A stretch of DNA of 64,000 nt from Closterium sp. NIES-65 (lineage: Eukaryota; Streptophyta; Zygnematophyceae; Desmidiales; Closteriaceae). The translations under genes were made by a program, and so were the position numbers. Every line of letters starts with the position of its first letter. The stretch's first letter is position 1. Location: contig CANXME010002409.1 in the NCBI GenBank assembly GCA_948144175.1, forward strand, positions 310,001 through 374,000, in the 5' to 3' direction. Positions 33,000-43,376 of this stretch are shown piece after piece. Below the pieces are notes generated by a model. The model did no database searches, was not told where the DNA came from, and was given only the letters and a program-made list of their open reading frames with translations.

Positions 33000-34430
33000 T
33001 GAGATGAGTCATGCTCGCACTGTCACAGGAGAGCGTCACAGAGGACTGAGAGTGACCAAGCTCAGCAAGGAGAAAGGAGAGCCAGCGAGCCTCCTGAGCC
33101 GCCAAGGTGCCTGCGTACAAATCAGCCTCGCAGGTGGAAAGGTAGACAGAGGATGAGTGAGTGGAGCGCCAGCTGTTGAGACCACTACCAAGAGTAAAAC
33201 CATAACCCCGAGACGAGCGGCGATCAGGGCGAGATTCAGCGTAGGAAGAGTCACTGTATCCGGGAGAACGGGAGGAACAGAGCCACCAAGAGTGAGAGCA
33301 AGGTCAGAGGTGGTGCACAAATAGCGCAAGACACGCTTGACAGCCACCCAAAGCACGTCAGTGTGGCGGCCTAGACCGACAAAGCGAGAGAGAATACTGA
33401 GGGGGTAAGCAAGGTCGAGGCGAGTGCACATCATAGCATACATAAGAGACCCAACGAGCTCAGGATAAGGCCGCAGCTTAGAGGAGGGAGCAGGGACGGC
33501 AGGGGTTGTGAGCTGATGGTTGGCGGGAAGAGGGGTGGAGACCGGCTTGGCCTACGACATCTCGAACCGCTGGAGGATGGACTGGATGTAGAAAGACTGG
33601 GAGACAGAGATGGTGCGGGCAGCACGATCACGACGGATCTACGTGCCGGGGTAGTGACGAAGCTCGCCAAGATCCTTGCACAAGAGACGCGCCTGCAGGG
33701 CTTTCTTGACAGCAGCAAGATTGGCGGAGTCCTCAGCAAGCAGCACCAAATCGTCCACATAGGCAAGAATGTAAAGCCTGTGGGGGTAACTGCGAATGAA
33801 AAGACTGGGGTCGGAGGTGGAGGTAGAGAAGCCAAGAGAGTGAAGGGTGGAGGTGAGCTTGGTGTGCCACTCGCGCGGGGCCTGTTTAAGGCCATACACA
33901 GGTCGTTTTAATTCCCAAATAGTGCTTGGAGGGAAGGGGCGAGGAAAGCCAGCAGGACGCTCAAGGAATATGCGCTCATGCACTCGCCCTGAAGGAAAGC
34001 ATTGGAAACGTCCATGGAATGGATCTCCCAATTTCAGCGAGCACCTAAGTCAAGAAGGAGGCGGAGAGTGGGGAGACGGGCTGTGGGGGAGTAAGTGGCA
34101 AAGTAGTCAATGCCTTCATGCTGAGTGAAGCCCTTGGCACAGTAGCGGGCTTTGAAGACAGGGAGTTCGCCGGGCAGCTGCTTGACACGGAAGACCAAGG
34201 ATGGACTGGATGTAGAAAGACCTTGACAATGGTGGCGCCTGGGGGGGGGACAGAGTCAATGTAGGAATTAGTTTTGGTAAATGCCTCACACTCAGCAATG
34301 ATGGCAGCCATCCACTCAGTGGCATGAAAGCCCGACACGGCCTCGGAGTAGGACTAAGGGGTGGGAATGGCAGCAGTTTCAACAGAGAGAAGAGTGGGAG
34401 AATTGCTAAAGTCACCGACAGTGACACATA
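33000..34430 (-). pseudogene. CopG RT and RNase H region (fossil)
   Basis: RNase H and preceding RT tail: CTRLDLAYPLSILSRFVG and VLRYLCTTSDLALTLGG at about 33290-33440. RT: YILAYVDDLVLLAED (about 33731-33775), PVYGLKQAPREWHTKL (near 33860-33905), LERPAGFPRPFPPS (near 33925-33965). The RT N-terminus (TNSYIDSVPPPGATIVK) is near 34230-34290, preceded by WMAAIIAECEAF. Copia-type by YVDD and motif order. Broken, several breaks. Confidence 0.82.
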
Positions 34431-34439
34431 GGAGAAGAG

Positions 34440-35510
34440 AAACAGGATGAATGGTGAAGAGCTCCATCGTCCTCTGTTTTTGGATTTGCCCGAGCTGCAT
34501 GATCCCTCCTCCGCTCCCATCTGTTGCGCTCCAGGTGCCGGTTCATCGTTGCTATCAGCCAGTGCAGGGCGTTGATATCCATGGCCTTCCCCAGGGCTCT
34601 CCTTCTCTGATCCTCCGTTACGACTGCGCTCGCAGTTGCTCCTGCCATGAAGCCCATGGCCAGTTCCCGTTCCATTGCAGTTGGCTCGTCCCATACTCCC
34701 TTCAGCCGGTCGAACACCATCCCCGGCCCCTCCTGCCCGTTCTTCAGTTTGAATCCCTCTGCGTTTTGGTGCGCCACCAGCGTGGGCCAGGCCTGCCTTG
34801 GTTTTCCGACTTCATTGCACGGATACTGCGTCTCATGATCCGCGTGTTGCACTGGTGCTGGGGTCCGCGCAGGCTCCAGTATGTCCGCCACCAGTCGCGG
34901 CCTTGGCCTTTCCATGAGCGCCAACTCATACTGCAACACAGCTTCTGGTAGTATGTTCTGCCAATACCGTCGTGGTCTGTGTGACCTGCTGCCATTCTGG
35001 GCTGCGTCCCATGCTACTCCTACTCCTAGCTCCCCTCTGATCTCTTCTTCTGCTTGCTTCACCGCCTCTCTCTGGTCGTCCCTGGTATCCACATTCTCCA
35101 CTATGTACGCCACTTCCCCTTGCTTGCGCTTGATCAACCTTAAGTTCCTAATGAGCTCCCGAAACAGACCGCTCCTTGGGTCTGCCATTCCTCGTCCCTC
35201 CCCTGCTCTGGACAAACCCTGACACTCCCAGCCTGCCACCACCAAATCAATATGCCCCCAGTGTGTGAGTGCATCTTCCTTGCTACTTCCACTTGATGGC
35301 AGCTCCATTCTGCCCCCTTTTCCACCGCTCCTTCATACAGCTGAGATGGGTACCTTTCTTCCAGCTTTTTTATGTGGTGCCATGATATCGTGCTCGCGGT
35401 GACATCATTGTCCACGTAGATGTACTTTTTTCACGCTCAGACCTGCCTTCAGCGCCGCTGCCAGTCCTGTGCTGATTCCCCCAAACAATTCCAGCAGCAC
35501 AATCGGCTTC
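34440..35510 (-). pseudogene. GypB C5-cytosine DNA methyltransferase domain (fossil)
   Basis: Motif I LLELFGGISTGLAAALKAG (about 35444-35500) would bind S-adenosyl-methionine. Then come motif II-like YVDNDV (35402-35419), motif IV VAGWECQGLSRAG (about 35208-35244) with the candidate catalytic cysteine, motif VI YIVENVD (35087-35108) and motif VIII HRPRRYW (34960-34981). A C-terminal block YPCNEVGKPRQAWPTL (near 34775-34825) and motif X-like AMERELAMGF (34649-34678) follow. The order I-II-IV-VI-VIII-X is that of C5-cytosine methyltransferases; the EC in place of the usual PC is unusual. It directly follows the protease, so it is part of the element, not a host gene. Broken, about two breaks. 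Confidence 0.85.
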
Positions 35511-37267
35511 TGAAACACCCTGCCATCCAAGTGCAGCTGCTTCAGGCTGCCACTCTCTCCCCACTGCTGCCGATGCCAGTCTCTGTACCTCCTTTCCTCC
35601 TCCAGTGCCTCCCAGTTCAGGAGCCCCATCTCCTCCTCTGCTGTCTTCATTTCAGCTTGATAGGCTTCTCTAGGTTCTCTTCGGATGAAGCGCACTGGCA
35701 GCTCTGCCACGCAGCCGTCATACTCCCAATACGTCACTCGGTACGTCAGTCGCTCCTCCCACATGCAGATGGTCGCGCCGATGCTGTACAGGAACTCCAC
35801 TCCCAGTAACAATTCATAGTCCTCTGAAGGCGAGATGCCGCACCGCAGCTTCACTGAGCATTCCTCGGGGCTTCCTTGCCTGATCATGATTTCCACCGTG
35901 GCCCGCGTCTTTGGCATCCACTTAGAGCCACCTCCTTCAGCCGTCATTAATAGCAGTCCTTCTGCTACTTGCCTTTCCGGCCTATCCAGCTGCAGCTGCT
36001 CCGCCAGTCGCCTTCCTATCAGCACCGGGTAAGCTCCAGTGTTGATGATGGCCTGTTTCACCGGCAGTCCCCCTATCGTAATATACCCCCTTTCCGCCAC
36101 CAGCACTAACGCCGAGCAACTGAGCCTTTCCAGCAGGTGCCGGCGAGGTGCCCCTCCTCCCCTGTCCTCTCCAGCCAGCCTTCTTGGCCCGTATTCTTGC
36201 TGTCCTTCCGTCCTCTGCCTGAGGTGCCTGTCCCTTGGCCATAGTCCCAGCTCGTCCCTCTCCCTTGCCGGTCTCGCCACGAAACCGCATTCCTCTTCGC
36301 TTTCTCCTTCCTCTTCCTCCTGCCTTGCCACCATAGCTGGCCTTCGCTCGGGTTCCCTTTCTCGTTCTTCCAGCTGGGCTCTCAGCCGTTCAATCTCCGC
36401 TCGCATCTCTGCCACTTCCCCTTTTTCCCGCGGTTCCCCTCGACGCGAGTAGCACTCTTTCTCACTGTGGCCCCTTCTTCCGCATTTGTCACACGTCGGC
36501 GCGTCCGCGCAATCCCTCCGCAGATGGTCCTCCTTCCCACAGATGGAGCATGCCGGTGGGTTGCGGCAGTCGCGTCGCAAATGTCCGCTCCTCCCGCAAT
36601 TGTGGCACTTGCGTGGATCGGCCGGTCCTCGCGGCGGCCGCTCGCTCTCCACCAGACTGGCGCTCCAAGCTGGTCGCCTCCTCTCCACTGATCTCTCCGC
36701 GGTACGCTCTACTTCAAACAGCCGCCGACCCGTCTCCACTCTCTTTGCTGTCTCGTATGCCACCTTCAACGTCGCTGCTGCCCCCAGCTCAAAGATTTTC
36801 ACCTGCACATCCCGCTGCAGCTCGTAATTTAATTCGTTCAAGAATTTGCTGACGAGCCGCCCTTGATCCGTGCAGTTCATGTCCTCCCCCAACTCCACCA
36901 GTCTCCCGTAGTACGCCAAGAGAGATTCCCCTGTCCTTTGTTTAAAGTCTCGGAACTCCACGACCCGCTCTGGCGTCTGTAGCGGAAGCTGCTCGCGGAG
37001 CATCTCTAAGAACCACTTTGTCGGATCTCTTTCTCCCGCCTTCCCCTGCGCCGCCCAATCCAGCAGCTCACGGCGGCAAATCCGATAGTAGGTCTCTGCT
37101 TCTCCCGTCAGCGTATTCGCCAGCCCTTGGAAAAATTCCTCTGCCGCTAGCTGATCTCGCTCCCATCGCGCTCCCAGGTTCTCCAATTGCATGAGATAGT
37201 TTTTCAGGGAAGGTCCTCGCCGCACTTCTCCTGAGAACCGTTCCGGCACTTCCACCTTCGGGAGCAT
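35405..37267 (-). CDS. GypB gag-protease reading frame running into methyltransferase
   Basis: A 620-residue open stretch. Residues about 1-190: gag capsid-like (LKNYLMQLENLGARWERD, LANTLTGEAETYYRI). Residues about 218-275: three CCHC knuckles, CHNCGRSGHLRRDC, CSICGKEDHLRRDC and CDKCGRRGHSEKEC. About 285-312: a charged coiled-coil-like segment (EVAEMRAEIERLRAQLEERE). About 395-530: retropepsin-like protease (GGLPVKQAIINTGAYPVLIG; GISPSEDYELLLGVEFLYS). About 588-620: the start of the methyltransferase (motif I). Thus protease and methyltransferase are in one frame, expected to be one polyprotein. The annotated start is only the first ATG of this open stretch; the element's own gag start is further upstream. 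Confidence 0.85.
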   Translation of the reverse strand: MLPKVEVPERFSGEVRRGPSLKNYLMQLENLGARWERDQLAAEEFFQGLANTLTGEAETYYRICRRELLDWAAQGKAGERDPTKWFLEMLREQLPLQTPERVVEFRDFKQRTGESLLAYYGRLVELGEDMNCTDQGRLVSKFLNELNYELQRDVQVKIFELGAAATLKVAYETAKRVETGRRLFEVERTAERSVERRRPAWSASLVESERPPRGPADPRKCHNCGRSGHLRRDCRNPPACSICGKEDHLRRDCADAPTCDKCGRRGHSEKECYSRRGEPREKGEVAEMRAEIERLRAQLEEREREPERRPAMVARQEEEEGESEEECGFVARPARERDELGLWPRDRHLRQRTEGQQEYGPRRLAGEDRGGGAPRRHLLERLSCSALVLVAERGYITIGGLPVKQAIINTGAYPVLIGRRLAEQLQLDRPERQVAEGLLLMTAEGGGSKWMPKTRATVEIMIRQGSPEECSVKLRCGISPSEDYELLLGVEFLYSIGATICMWEERLTYRVTYWEYDGCVAELPVRFIRREPREAYQAEMKTAEEEMGLLNWEALEEERRYRDWHRQQWGESGSLKQLHLDGRVFQKPIVLLELFGGISTGLAAALKAGLSVKKVHLRGQ

Positions 37268-37324
37268 GGTGTACTGCCAGCGCGACGAAGCTGCCTCTTC
37301 CTCAAACCCTTGCCATGACGCACT

Positions 37325-37615
37325 TCACTGGTAGGGTCGACCCGTTCCCGTTCTTCCCCCGGCGTCTATACCAGTTCTCTCCGACACCGGCTTCTTCGCC
37401 TCGCCTTCCCCTCTCGCATCGTCTGTCTCACGTGTCTTCTCGCGAGCGGTGTCGGAGCCTGTGGCTTCCCCTTGCCTACCGCCCTCACCTCCTTCCGCGC
37501 CGTGCGCGCCGGCTCCTCCCTGAGCCTCTACGTCGTCCTTCCCGTCACCTTCCATTGCCTCGCGCACCACCTTCGGTTCCTTCGCGGCGAAATCTAACCC
37601 TGACCTCGTGGGCAT
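37325..37615 (-). CDS. GypB gag N-terminal segment
   Basis: Starts MPTRSGLDFAAKEPKVV at 37615, a typical gag start for this family (compare MPLRSRRTYQPKNSGG in GypC). It is low-complexity, rich in G, E, D and A, and of unknown structure. It lies between the 5' LTR and the gag capsid part. Confidence 0.6.
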   Translation of the reverse strand: MPTRSGLDFAAKEPKVVREAMEGDGKDDVEAQGGAGAHGAEGGEGGRQGEATGSDTAREKTRETDDARGEGEAKKPVSERTGIDAGGRTGTGRPYQ

Positions 37616-37748
37616 GCCTCCTCGATTGCTTGTATGTGATGAGCTCTGTGCTCCTTCACATACTAGACCTTCTCTCCCCGATCTACAATCCCTTGCCTGC
37701 CATATCTCCCTCAGTTCACGGCTTGCTCAGATTATAGCAAAACACTTG

Positions 37749-38310
37749 TGTTAAAAGGGAAACATACAAGCAATGGATAGTGTGTTCAGGATTCCTCCTA
37801 TTCTACCAGCACCTCCACCGCCATGCCGCGGTCCTATCGCTCCTGCCTACGGTAGCAGCTAAGAGCTGCTTCACACAGGCTTACAGCCGTGCTTCCTCTT
37901 GCCACCCCTCCTTGCCCTGTCTGCTCGACCTCCAGCTGTTACTGCCAGATCCAGCTGGCTCCCCGAACCTATCCTCTACACACATAAGGAAAACAAACAC
38001 GCATGCAAGCATTCACCCATCCATCACATCCTGTGCTGCTGCTTCCTGCTGCCGCTGCCCAGTCAGCCTCTGTTTCTGCAGCCCGCCCCTCCAGGCTTAC
38101 GTAAGTTCCAGCTCACGCTCGCCCGTGCAATCTTCCAACCCTCATGCCCGGCAATCGTCACCTCCCCATCTCCCTTCTCGGCTTCTGAAACGTCAGATGT
38201 CTCTTCAGCTCCCGTCCTCGCTGCACTCCGCTTCGTTATGTACAATGTGTACAGTATATACAGCCCCTTCACCGTGCTGCCTTACCTTTCACATTCATGC
38301 AAATGTGACA
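37749..38310 (-). repeat. GypB 5' LTR
   Basis: Proposed 562 bp, minus strand TGTCACATTTGCATG...CCCTTTTAACA. Start and end are read from TG/CA and from similarity of the 3' end (GCTTGTATGTTT) to the GypA and GypC LTRs. The stretch 37616-37748 is leader without a clear PBS. Confidence 0.6.
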
Positions 38311-38976
38311 AAAGGATTAGATTTTATCTTGGGGTGAGATTTCCTGAAGCGGTTCAACCCCGAGATCGATTGGGTCAACAGCAAGGTGTGCACCTACAAC
38401 AACGGGAAGCGGATAGCACTGCGAAGTTGGACGGATACAAGGGACGTTCCTGAAACGACACTGGCACGATTCGAACGGACACTGAACGAGAGTAACACGG
38501 GTTACTTAGCACTGGTTATGGCAGCAGCAGAGGAGGAGAAGCCGAGTTCGGAGCTACCTGCAGCAGTAAATGAGGTGTTGGAGCAGTACAAGGATATAAT
38601 GCCCGACGACCTACCTGCAGGCGTACCTCCAGCACGCACCCACGAGCACGAGATCGTGGAGGAACCAGGTGCGAAACCCGTCTCACGTGCACCATACCGA
38701 CTGAGTCCGACTGAACTGACAGACATGAAAAAACAGATAGAGTATCTACTGGACAGACAACTGATCCGCCCATCCACCTCTCCCTATGGTGCACTAGTTC
38801 TCTTCACTCCAAAACCAGACGGCAGTCTACGGATGTGCATCGACTACCGCGCACTGAACAAATAGACAGTTAAAAACAAGTACCCCATTCCACGCATCGA
38901 CGACTTACTGGACCAACTACGTGGTGCAACAGTCTTCTCGAAGCTGGACCTACGGTCGGGTTACTGGCAGATCAAG
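38311..38976 (+). pseudogene. ChrV protease tail and RT N-terminus (fossil)
   Basis: FLKRFNPEIDWVNSKV (about 38340-38390) is the usual chromovirus segment after the protease. RT N-terminus: DMKKQIEYLLDRQLIRPSTS and FTPKPDGSLRMCIDYRALNK (38720-38865), then the [24 protein letters not shown] region to about 38976. Gypsy type. Broken. Confidence 0.82.
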
Positions 38977-41175
38977 ATGGCGGACAACTCGATCCATAAG
39001 ACGGCATTCCGTACCAGATACGGCTCCTACGAATACTTGGTGATGCCGTTCGGACTCTGCAACGCACCAGCAACGTTTCAGGCGGAGATGAATCACATCT
39101 TACGACCCCTGCTGGACGAGTGCGTGGTGGTGTACCTGGACGACATCCTCATCTACTCCAAGAACATGAAGGAGCACGTGGAGCATCTGCGGAAGGTGTT
39201 CGAGATCCTGCGGAAAAACAAGTTCTACGTGAAGCTGTCAAAGAGCGACTTCGCCCTGAAGAAGGTGCACTTTCTCGGGCACATGGTGAGTGCCCAGGGC
39301 GTACACATAGACCTGCGGAAGATCAAAGCCGTCAAGAAATGGAAAGTACCGGAGAACGTGAAGGAGTTGCAGCAGTTCCTAGGCTTTGCCAACTACTACA
39401 ACAGGTTCGTGCCGCAGTACGCTAAGATAGCAGCGCCACTAACCGACCTACTGAAAAAGGATACGCCCTACAAATGGGATACCCCTCATCAGCAAGCCAT
39501 GGAGCAGCTACAGACAGCACTGACTACAGCGCCAGTACTCATCCTACCAGATCCAGACAAGGACTACGTAGTGGAAGCAGACACTAGTGACCAAGCAGTC
39601 GGAGCAGTACTGATGCAGGATCACGGACGCGGTTTGCAGCCCATCACCTACCTCAGTAAGAAGCTAAACGGAGCAGAACTGAACTACCCCATCCATGACA
39701 AGGAAGCCTTAGCGATAGTCATAGCCTTCAAGGCGTGGAGGTGTTACCTAGAGGGAGCCAAGACTACAGTCTATACTGACCACTGCAGTCTCAAATACCT
39801 GAAGTCGCAGCCAACGCTCTCACGACGACAGGTGCGGTGGGTGGACTTCCTGGAAACTCACTTCCACTCCGACATCGTCTACAAGCCCGGGCTACACAAC
39901 AAGGCAGACGCGTTGAGCCGCCCCGGACATGTAGCAGGCATCCAGCTCGACGGGATGAACCCTCTGCTCAAGGGTCTATTCCAACATGGGTACTCCGTGG
40001 ATGCAGAGATCGCTACAGCACAGACAAAGAAGCTATTACAGTGGGAGAAAGACTTAGCTGTAAGGAAGGGTTCAGGAAAGATTTGGGTACCGAATTACGC
40101 CCCGCTACGGCAGATCCTATTGGAGGAGTTTCACGACATACCATACGCGGGAAATTTCGGGAGCAACAAAACGTTAGGAGGGATAGCGAAGTATTACTAC
40201 TGGCCCGGGATGGCAGCAGACGTGCAGCAGTTCGTCACCTCTTGCGACACGTGCCAGCGGATGAAGAGTAGCAAGCAGAAAAAAGCAGGGTTACTTCAGC
40301 CTCGACCCGTACCGGAGCAGCCATGGCAGGTCGTTAGCCTCGACTTCATCACCGGACTTCCTTCGACCTCACGGGGGCACGATTCCATCCTCGTAGTCAT
40401 CGATAAGTTCTCCAAAATGGGTCACTTCATACCGACCAACGCCACAGGTACAGCTGAAGCAACTGCTCGCCTCTTCTTCGACCGCATCATCACCATCCAC
40501 GGCATCCCCGCTACACTCATCTCAGTCAGAGACCCAAAATTCACCAGTAAGTTCTGGAAGGAGCTCATGGGACTGTTGGGGACAAAGCTTGCAATGTCTT
40601 CAGCATACCACCCCCGGACTGACGGACAGACAGAGCGACTCAATCAAGTGGTTGAACAGTTACTGCGCACAGCTTGCAAGGACGACGTCAGCCACTGGGA
40701 CACACAGTTACCGACCCTAGAGTTCGCTTACAACAACGCCTCACATGCGGCCACAGGGAAAACTCCTTTCTTCCTGTGTTACGGACGGGAACCACTCACA
40801 CCACAACAGCCTACCACTCCGGCACACGTCCAAGCCGCACATGACTTCGTCACCACCATGCAGCAGCTATCGGAGAAAACTCAGCGACGACTCACCACGA
40901 TGCAGACCTCCCAGAAGCAGAATGCCGATCGTCAGCGACGTGATCACTCAGTAGCAGTCGGAGATGAGGTGCTTCTTGACACACGCAACTTGAACCTGTC
41001 TCACCTCCCATCCAAACTCCGGCCTCGCTTCTGTGGTCCTTTTCTCGTTGAGGCACAGGTGACACCAGTTACATTCCGCTTGCGCTTACTAGATACTTGG
41101 AAGCTTCACAACGCTTTCCATGTGCAGCTACTGAAACCCTATAAGGACCCCAACCAACAGTTCAAGGGACGGTAG
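38977..41175 (+). CDS. ChrV RT, RNase H and integrase reading frame
   Basis: A 732-residue open stretch of gypsy Pol. [20 protein letters not shown] and YLDDILIYS (about 39133-39160). RT connector [19 protein letters not shown]. RNase [20 protein letters not shown] (near 39570-39625), [19 protein letters not shown] and [19 protein letters not shown]2C2 finger: [17 protein letters not shown]...[11 protein letters not shown] (near 40130-40275). Integrase core: [11 protein letters not shown] (near 40330), [29 protein letters not shown], and [20 protein letters not shown] with the third catalytic acid. The C-terminal [11 protein letters not shown] and [13 protein letters not shown] blocks precede the chromodomain. 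The first ATG is not a gene start; this is the middle of a polyprotein. Confidence 0.9.
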   Translation: MADNSIHKTAFRTRYGSYEYLVMPFGLCNAPATFQAEMNHILRPLLDECVVVYLDDILIYSKNMKEHVEHLRKVFEILRKNKFYVKLSKSDFALKKVHFLGHMVSAQGVHIDLRKIKAVKKWKVPENVKELQQFLGFANYYNRFVPQYAKIAAPLTDLLKKDTPYKWDTPHQQAMEQLQTALTTAPVLILPDPDKDYVVEADTSDQAVGAVLMQDHGRGLQPITYLSKKLNGAELNYPIHDKEALAIVIAFKAWRCYLEGAKTTVYTDHCSLKYLKSQPTLSRRQVRWVDFLETHFHSDIVYKPGLHNKADALSRPGHVAGIQLDGMNPLLKGLFQHGYSVDAEIATAQTKKLLQWEKDLAVRKGSGKIWVPNYAPLRQILLEEFHDIPYAGNFGSNKTLGGIAKYYYWPGMAADVQQFVTSCDTCQRMKSSKQKKAGLLQPRPVPEQPWQVVSLDFITGLPSTSRGHDSILVVIDKFSKMGHFIPTNATGTAEATARLFFDRIITIHGIPATLISVRDPKFTSKFWKELMGLLGTKLAMSSAYHPRTDGQTERLNQVVEQLLRTACKDDVSHWDTQLPTLEFAYNNASHAATGKTPFFLCYGREPLTPQQPTTPAHVQAAHDFVTTMQQLSEKTQRRLTTMQTSQKQNADRQRRDHSVAVGDEVLLDTRNLNLSHLPSKLRPRFCGPFLVEAQVTPVTFRLRLLDTWKLHNAFHVQLLKPYKDPNQQFKGR

Positions 41176-41440
41176 CTACTGCCACCTCCACCTGTTCTTG
41201 TGCAGGATGAACCCGAGTACGAGATCGAGCGCGTTCTCTCTCATCGGCGCCGCGGCGGCAAGACCCTCGAGTTCCTGATACGCTGGAAGGGATACGACCC
41301 CACTAAGGACAGTTGGGTTGCAGAAGCTGATATGGGCAACGCACGCCACCCAGCTTTGAGGGGGGGACGTGTGAGAGTACGACGGCTTATGCCAGCTATG
41401 CTTGTTTGCCTTTACTTTATCATGCTATTTCTAGCATAGG
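41176..41440 (+). pseudogene. ChrV chromodomain segment (fossil)
   Basis: EYEIERVLSHRRRGGKTLEF then LIRWKGYDPTKDSWV (about 41215-41325) is a chromodomain. In chromoviruses it is fused to the integrase C-terminus and is thought to tether integration to particular histone marks. Aromatic residues Y (YEIERV), W (RWKGY) and W (DSWV) of the usual methyl-lysine cage region are visible. Confidence 0.85.
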
Positions 41441-41748
41441 ATAATCATATGCATGCATGAATTGCTTGATTTCCTAGGCTAGGTGCTTTCCTATATTTTA
41501 TTATAGTTATAGCACCGAGCTAGGTTGCGTGCCCCGAATTCTGGCCTTTTCGGTTGCCACCGAATTGCCTTCTACCGAATTCGGTAAGGATCCGTTCGGG
41601 ACGCTACGCGGCCCGCGGAACCTTCGCGTAACACCTGGTTACGGGGCCTTGTGTCGAGCCTATATATAGCCTCGTGTTGTACCCAGGTGATCATTGAATT
41701 CGACTCAATTCTCATTCTCTTTTCTGAGCTCGATCTTAGATCCTCACA
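41370..41748 (+). repeat. ChrV 3' LTR
   Basis: TGTGAGAGTACGACGG to GATCTTAGATCCTCACA, about 379 bp, directly after PPT GAGGGGGGGACG. GypC gag sequence starts at 41749. A TATATATA block (about 41662-41669) could be the TATA box of the LTR promoter. Confidence 0.72.
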
Positions 41749-42805
41749 CTTGCCCACACCTGTGACATCTCCTCCTGTAAGCTCCAGGGCTTTCGTCCCG
41801 CGCCCTCGTCTCCCCTTGCGGGCTGGCCATCCATACTCCCCGGCGACGCTCCGTTCCGCTGGTCTCGGCCTTTTCCAATTCGTACAGCTTCAGTCCGGTC
41901 TCGTATCGGCAGGCCAGGTCGTATACTTGGTGTAGGGTGGTCTTCCATCCCATCTCCAACACCTTCCCCCGCAGATCCTTGACCATGTTCTTGTCCAATC
42001 CGTTGAGAAACTTGCTGATCAAGCGTCGCTCGTCTGTGCACTCCATGTCCAGCGCCAGTTCCCGCAGACGTCCGAAGTAGCTCAATAGAGACTCTTCGCT
42101 TCTGCGCTCGAAGTGCGCGAACTGCTGCACTCTCTCCGGCGTTTGCACGGGAAACGGTTGTTTCAGGTTTTCTAAAAATTCATCGACGATGCCCCATGGC
42201 GGCCCTTCCTAGCATCTGTACTTCTCAATCAGCTCCTCCCGCGTGATGCGATAGTACGTCTTTGCTTCGCCAGCCAACGTGTTTGACAGCCCACGGAAGA
42301 ATTCCTCAGCTTCGAGCCCGTCTCGTTTCCAACGATACCAAACGTTGTCGATCTGCATCAGATAATTCCGCAAATCTTCCCCTAATCTTGCCTGCCCGAC
42401 GAATCTCTCTAGAACTTTGATTTCTGGCAGGTTTATGTACTTCCACTTCTCGCCTCGCTGACTTGCCACTGCTTCTCTCTCCGCCCCGATTCCTTCCTCC
42501 AACTCCGCGACAGTCCATCGCTGCCGTTCCACGGAGCCGGCGCGCTGGAGAGGTCCGCTTCCTGGCTCCCCGCTGCGTCGCGGTGAATCTTCTTTTCCGG
42601 TTGCTAGCAGATCTCCTTGGCTCCACCGCCGTGGAGGGATGCGATAGACTTCTCCTTCCTCCATGTTCGTTCCAACCGACGCCCTCCCGGACCCCACTGC
42701 GCTGCGGCTTGTCTGGTCTGCGCCTTCGTGCATCTCTTCCGACGTCTCGTTACCTCCAGAGTTCTTTGGCTGGTACGTTCGCCTGGATCTCAGCGGCATG
42801 TAGCC
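41749..42805 (-). pseudogene. GypC gag (fossil)
   Basis: N-terminal MPLRSRRTYQPKNSGGNETS (near 42740-42800), a low-complexity region, then the capsid-like part LPEIKVLERFVGQARLGEDL (near 42375-42435) and DGLEAEEFFRGLSNTLAGEA. The C-terminal capsid part ISKFLNGLDKNMVKDLRGKV is near 41960-42020 and a CCHC start (CHRCGQ) near 41750. Structural protein of the particle. Broken. Confidence 0.8.
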
Positions 42806-42911
42806 GCACGCACCTTCTTTGTATGTCAAAAAAGTCACTTAACCCATCAACAGTTTCCTCTGACTGGCTAGCAAATGCTGGGAAGATTTAGCACACACCA
42901 CTCCAGTATAG

Positions 42912-43376
42912 CGAGAAAACATACAAAGAAGCAGGTTAGGAATTGGAGCTAGCTGCCTATGTACAAGATTGCCTCTAGCTAGCGCAACCTACACATGCCA
43001 CCACGCTCGGCCGTGACCCTGCTTCTGCACACATCCAAACGGAAACAGCCATCATCTGACATGCAAGCAATCCTAACCGTAAAACACAGCCCACTGTATG
43101 TACAAGGATAAATCTCCACCGCACCCGTCCCCCTATCAATACTCCCCTTGTGCACGGTCTGAAACCCTCATCACTCACGCCCATCACTGTACACGCGCTT
43201 TGTCTGCATGTGCTATTGCAATCTGACCCTCCTCCCCCTCGGCACTTTGCCAGCTGGACTCCCAACCCTTCACTCGTCCGCGTTGCACCCTCGGTCCCGT
43301 TACTGAGCACAGTCCCTTTTCAGCTCAATTCCATTGTTGCGTAAGATAGTAATTTCTCTTGCGATCTTATGCGACA
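42912..43376 (-). repeat. GypC 5' LTR
   Basis: Proposed about 465 bp, minus strand TGTCGCATAAGATCGC ... CTTTGTATGTTTTCTCG. The end resembles GypA (TTTGTTTTCTCA). Between the LTR and gag (42806-42911) is a short leader without features. Boundaries approximate. Confidence 0.55.

Larger units (their letters stand above)
34440..38310 (-). mobile_element. GypB: second methyltransferase-bearing gypsy element, 5' half
   Basis: Minus strand: 5' LTR 37749-38310, leader and gag N-terminus (37325-37615), gag with three zinc knuckles and protease (35405-37267), then methyltransferase (about 34440-35510). RT, RNase H, integrase and 3' LTR are not present; CopG sequence follows. Same family as GypA by gag, protease and methyltransferase, but clearly diverged from it. 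It abuts ChrV at 38310/38311, so it probably inserted into ChrV. Broken, few breaks. Confidence 0.85.
38311..41748 (+). mobile_element. ChrV: chromodomain gypsy (chromovirus), 5' part missing
   Basis: The only plus-strand element inside the 30-58 kb nest. Parts: end of protease (FLKRFNPEIDW, from about 38340), RT, RNase H, H2C2 and integrase, chromodomain (about 41200-41340), PPT (GAGGGGGGGACG) and 3' LTR 41370-41748. Its gag and 5' LTR are absent; GypB lies there instead. Its right end abuts GypC gag, so it inserted into GypC. Long reading frame; broken, about three breaks. Confidence 0.87.
41749..43376 (-). mobile_element. GypC: gypsy gag/leader/5' LTR piece related to GypA and GypB
   Basis: Minus strand: 5' LTR 42912-43376, leader, gag from about 42838 down to a zinc knuckle (CHRCGQ) at about 41750, where ChrV takes over. 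Gag sequence (LRNYLMQIDNVWYRWKRD, LSNTLAGEAKTYYRITREEL, TPERVQQFAHFERRSEESLL) closely resembles GypB. Whether it carried a methyltransferase cannot be seen. Its LTR abuts CopG integrase sequence. Broken, about two breaks. Confidence 0.8.

Noticed and set aside
34440-35510. Host DNA methyltransferase gene
   Set aside because: The domain is in frame with, and directly follows, a gypsy protease, and in GypA it is followed by RT; the layout repeats in two diverged copies.
37780-38453. Plus-strand reading frames in the GypB LTR region
   Set aside because: Low-complexity translations without domains; the stretch has TG...CA ends and lies exactly where a minus-strand 5' LTR is expected.
43336-43376. 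Short inverted repeat GCGTAAGAT...ATCTTATGCG as a DNA-transposon end
   Set aside because: It lies at the proposed outer end of the GypC LTR, there is no partner terminus and no transposase nearby.
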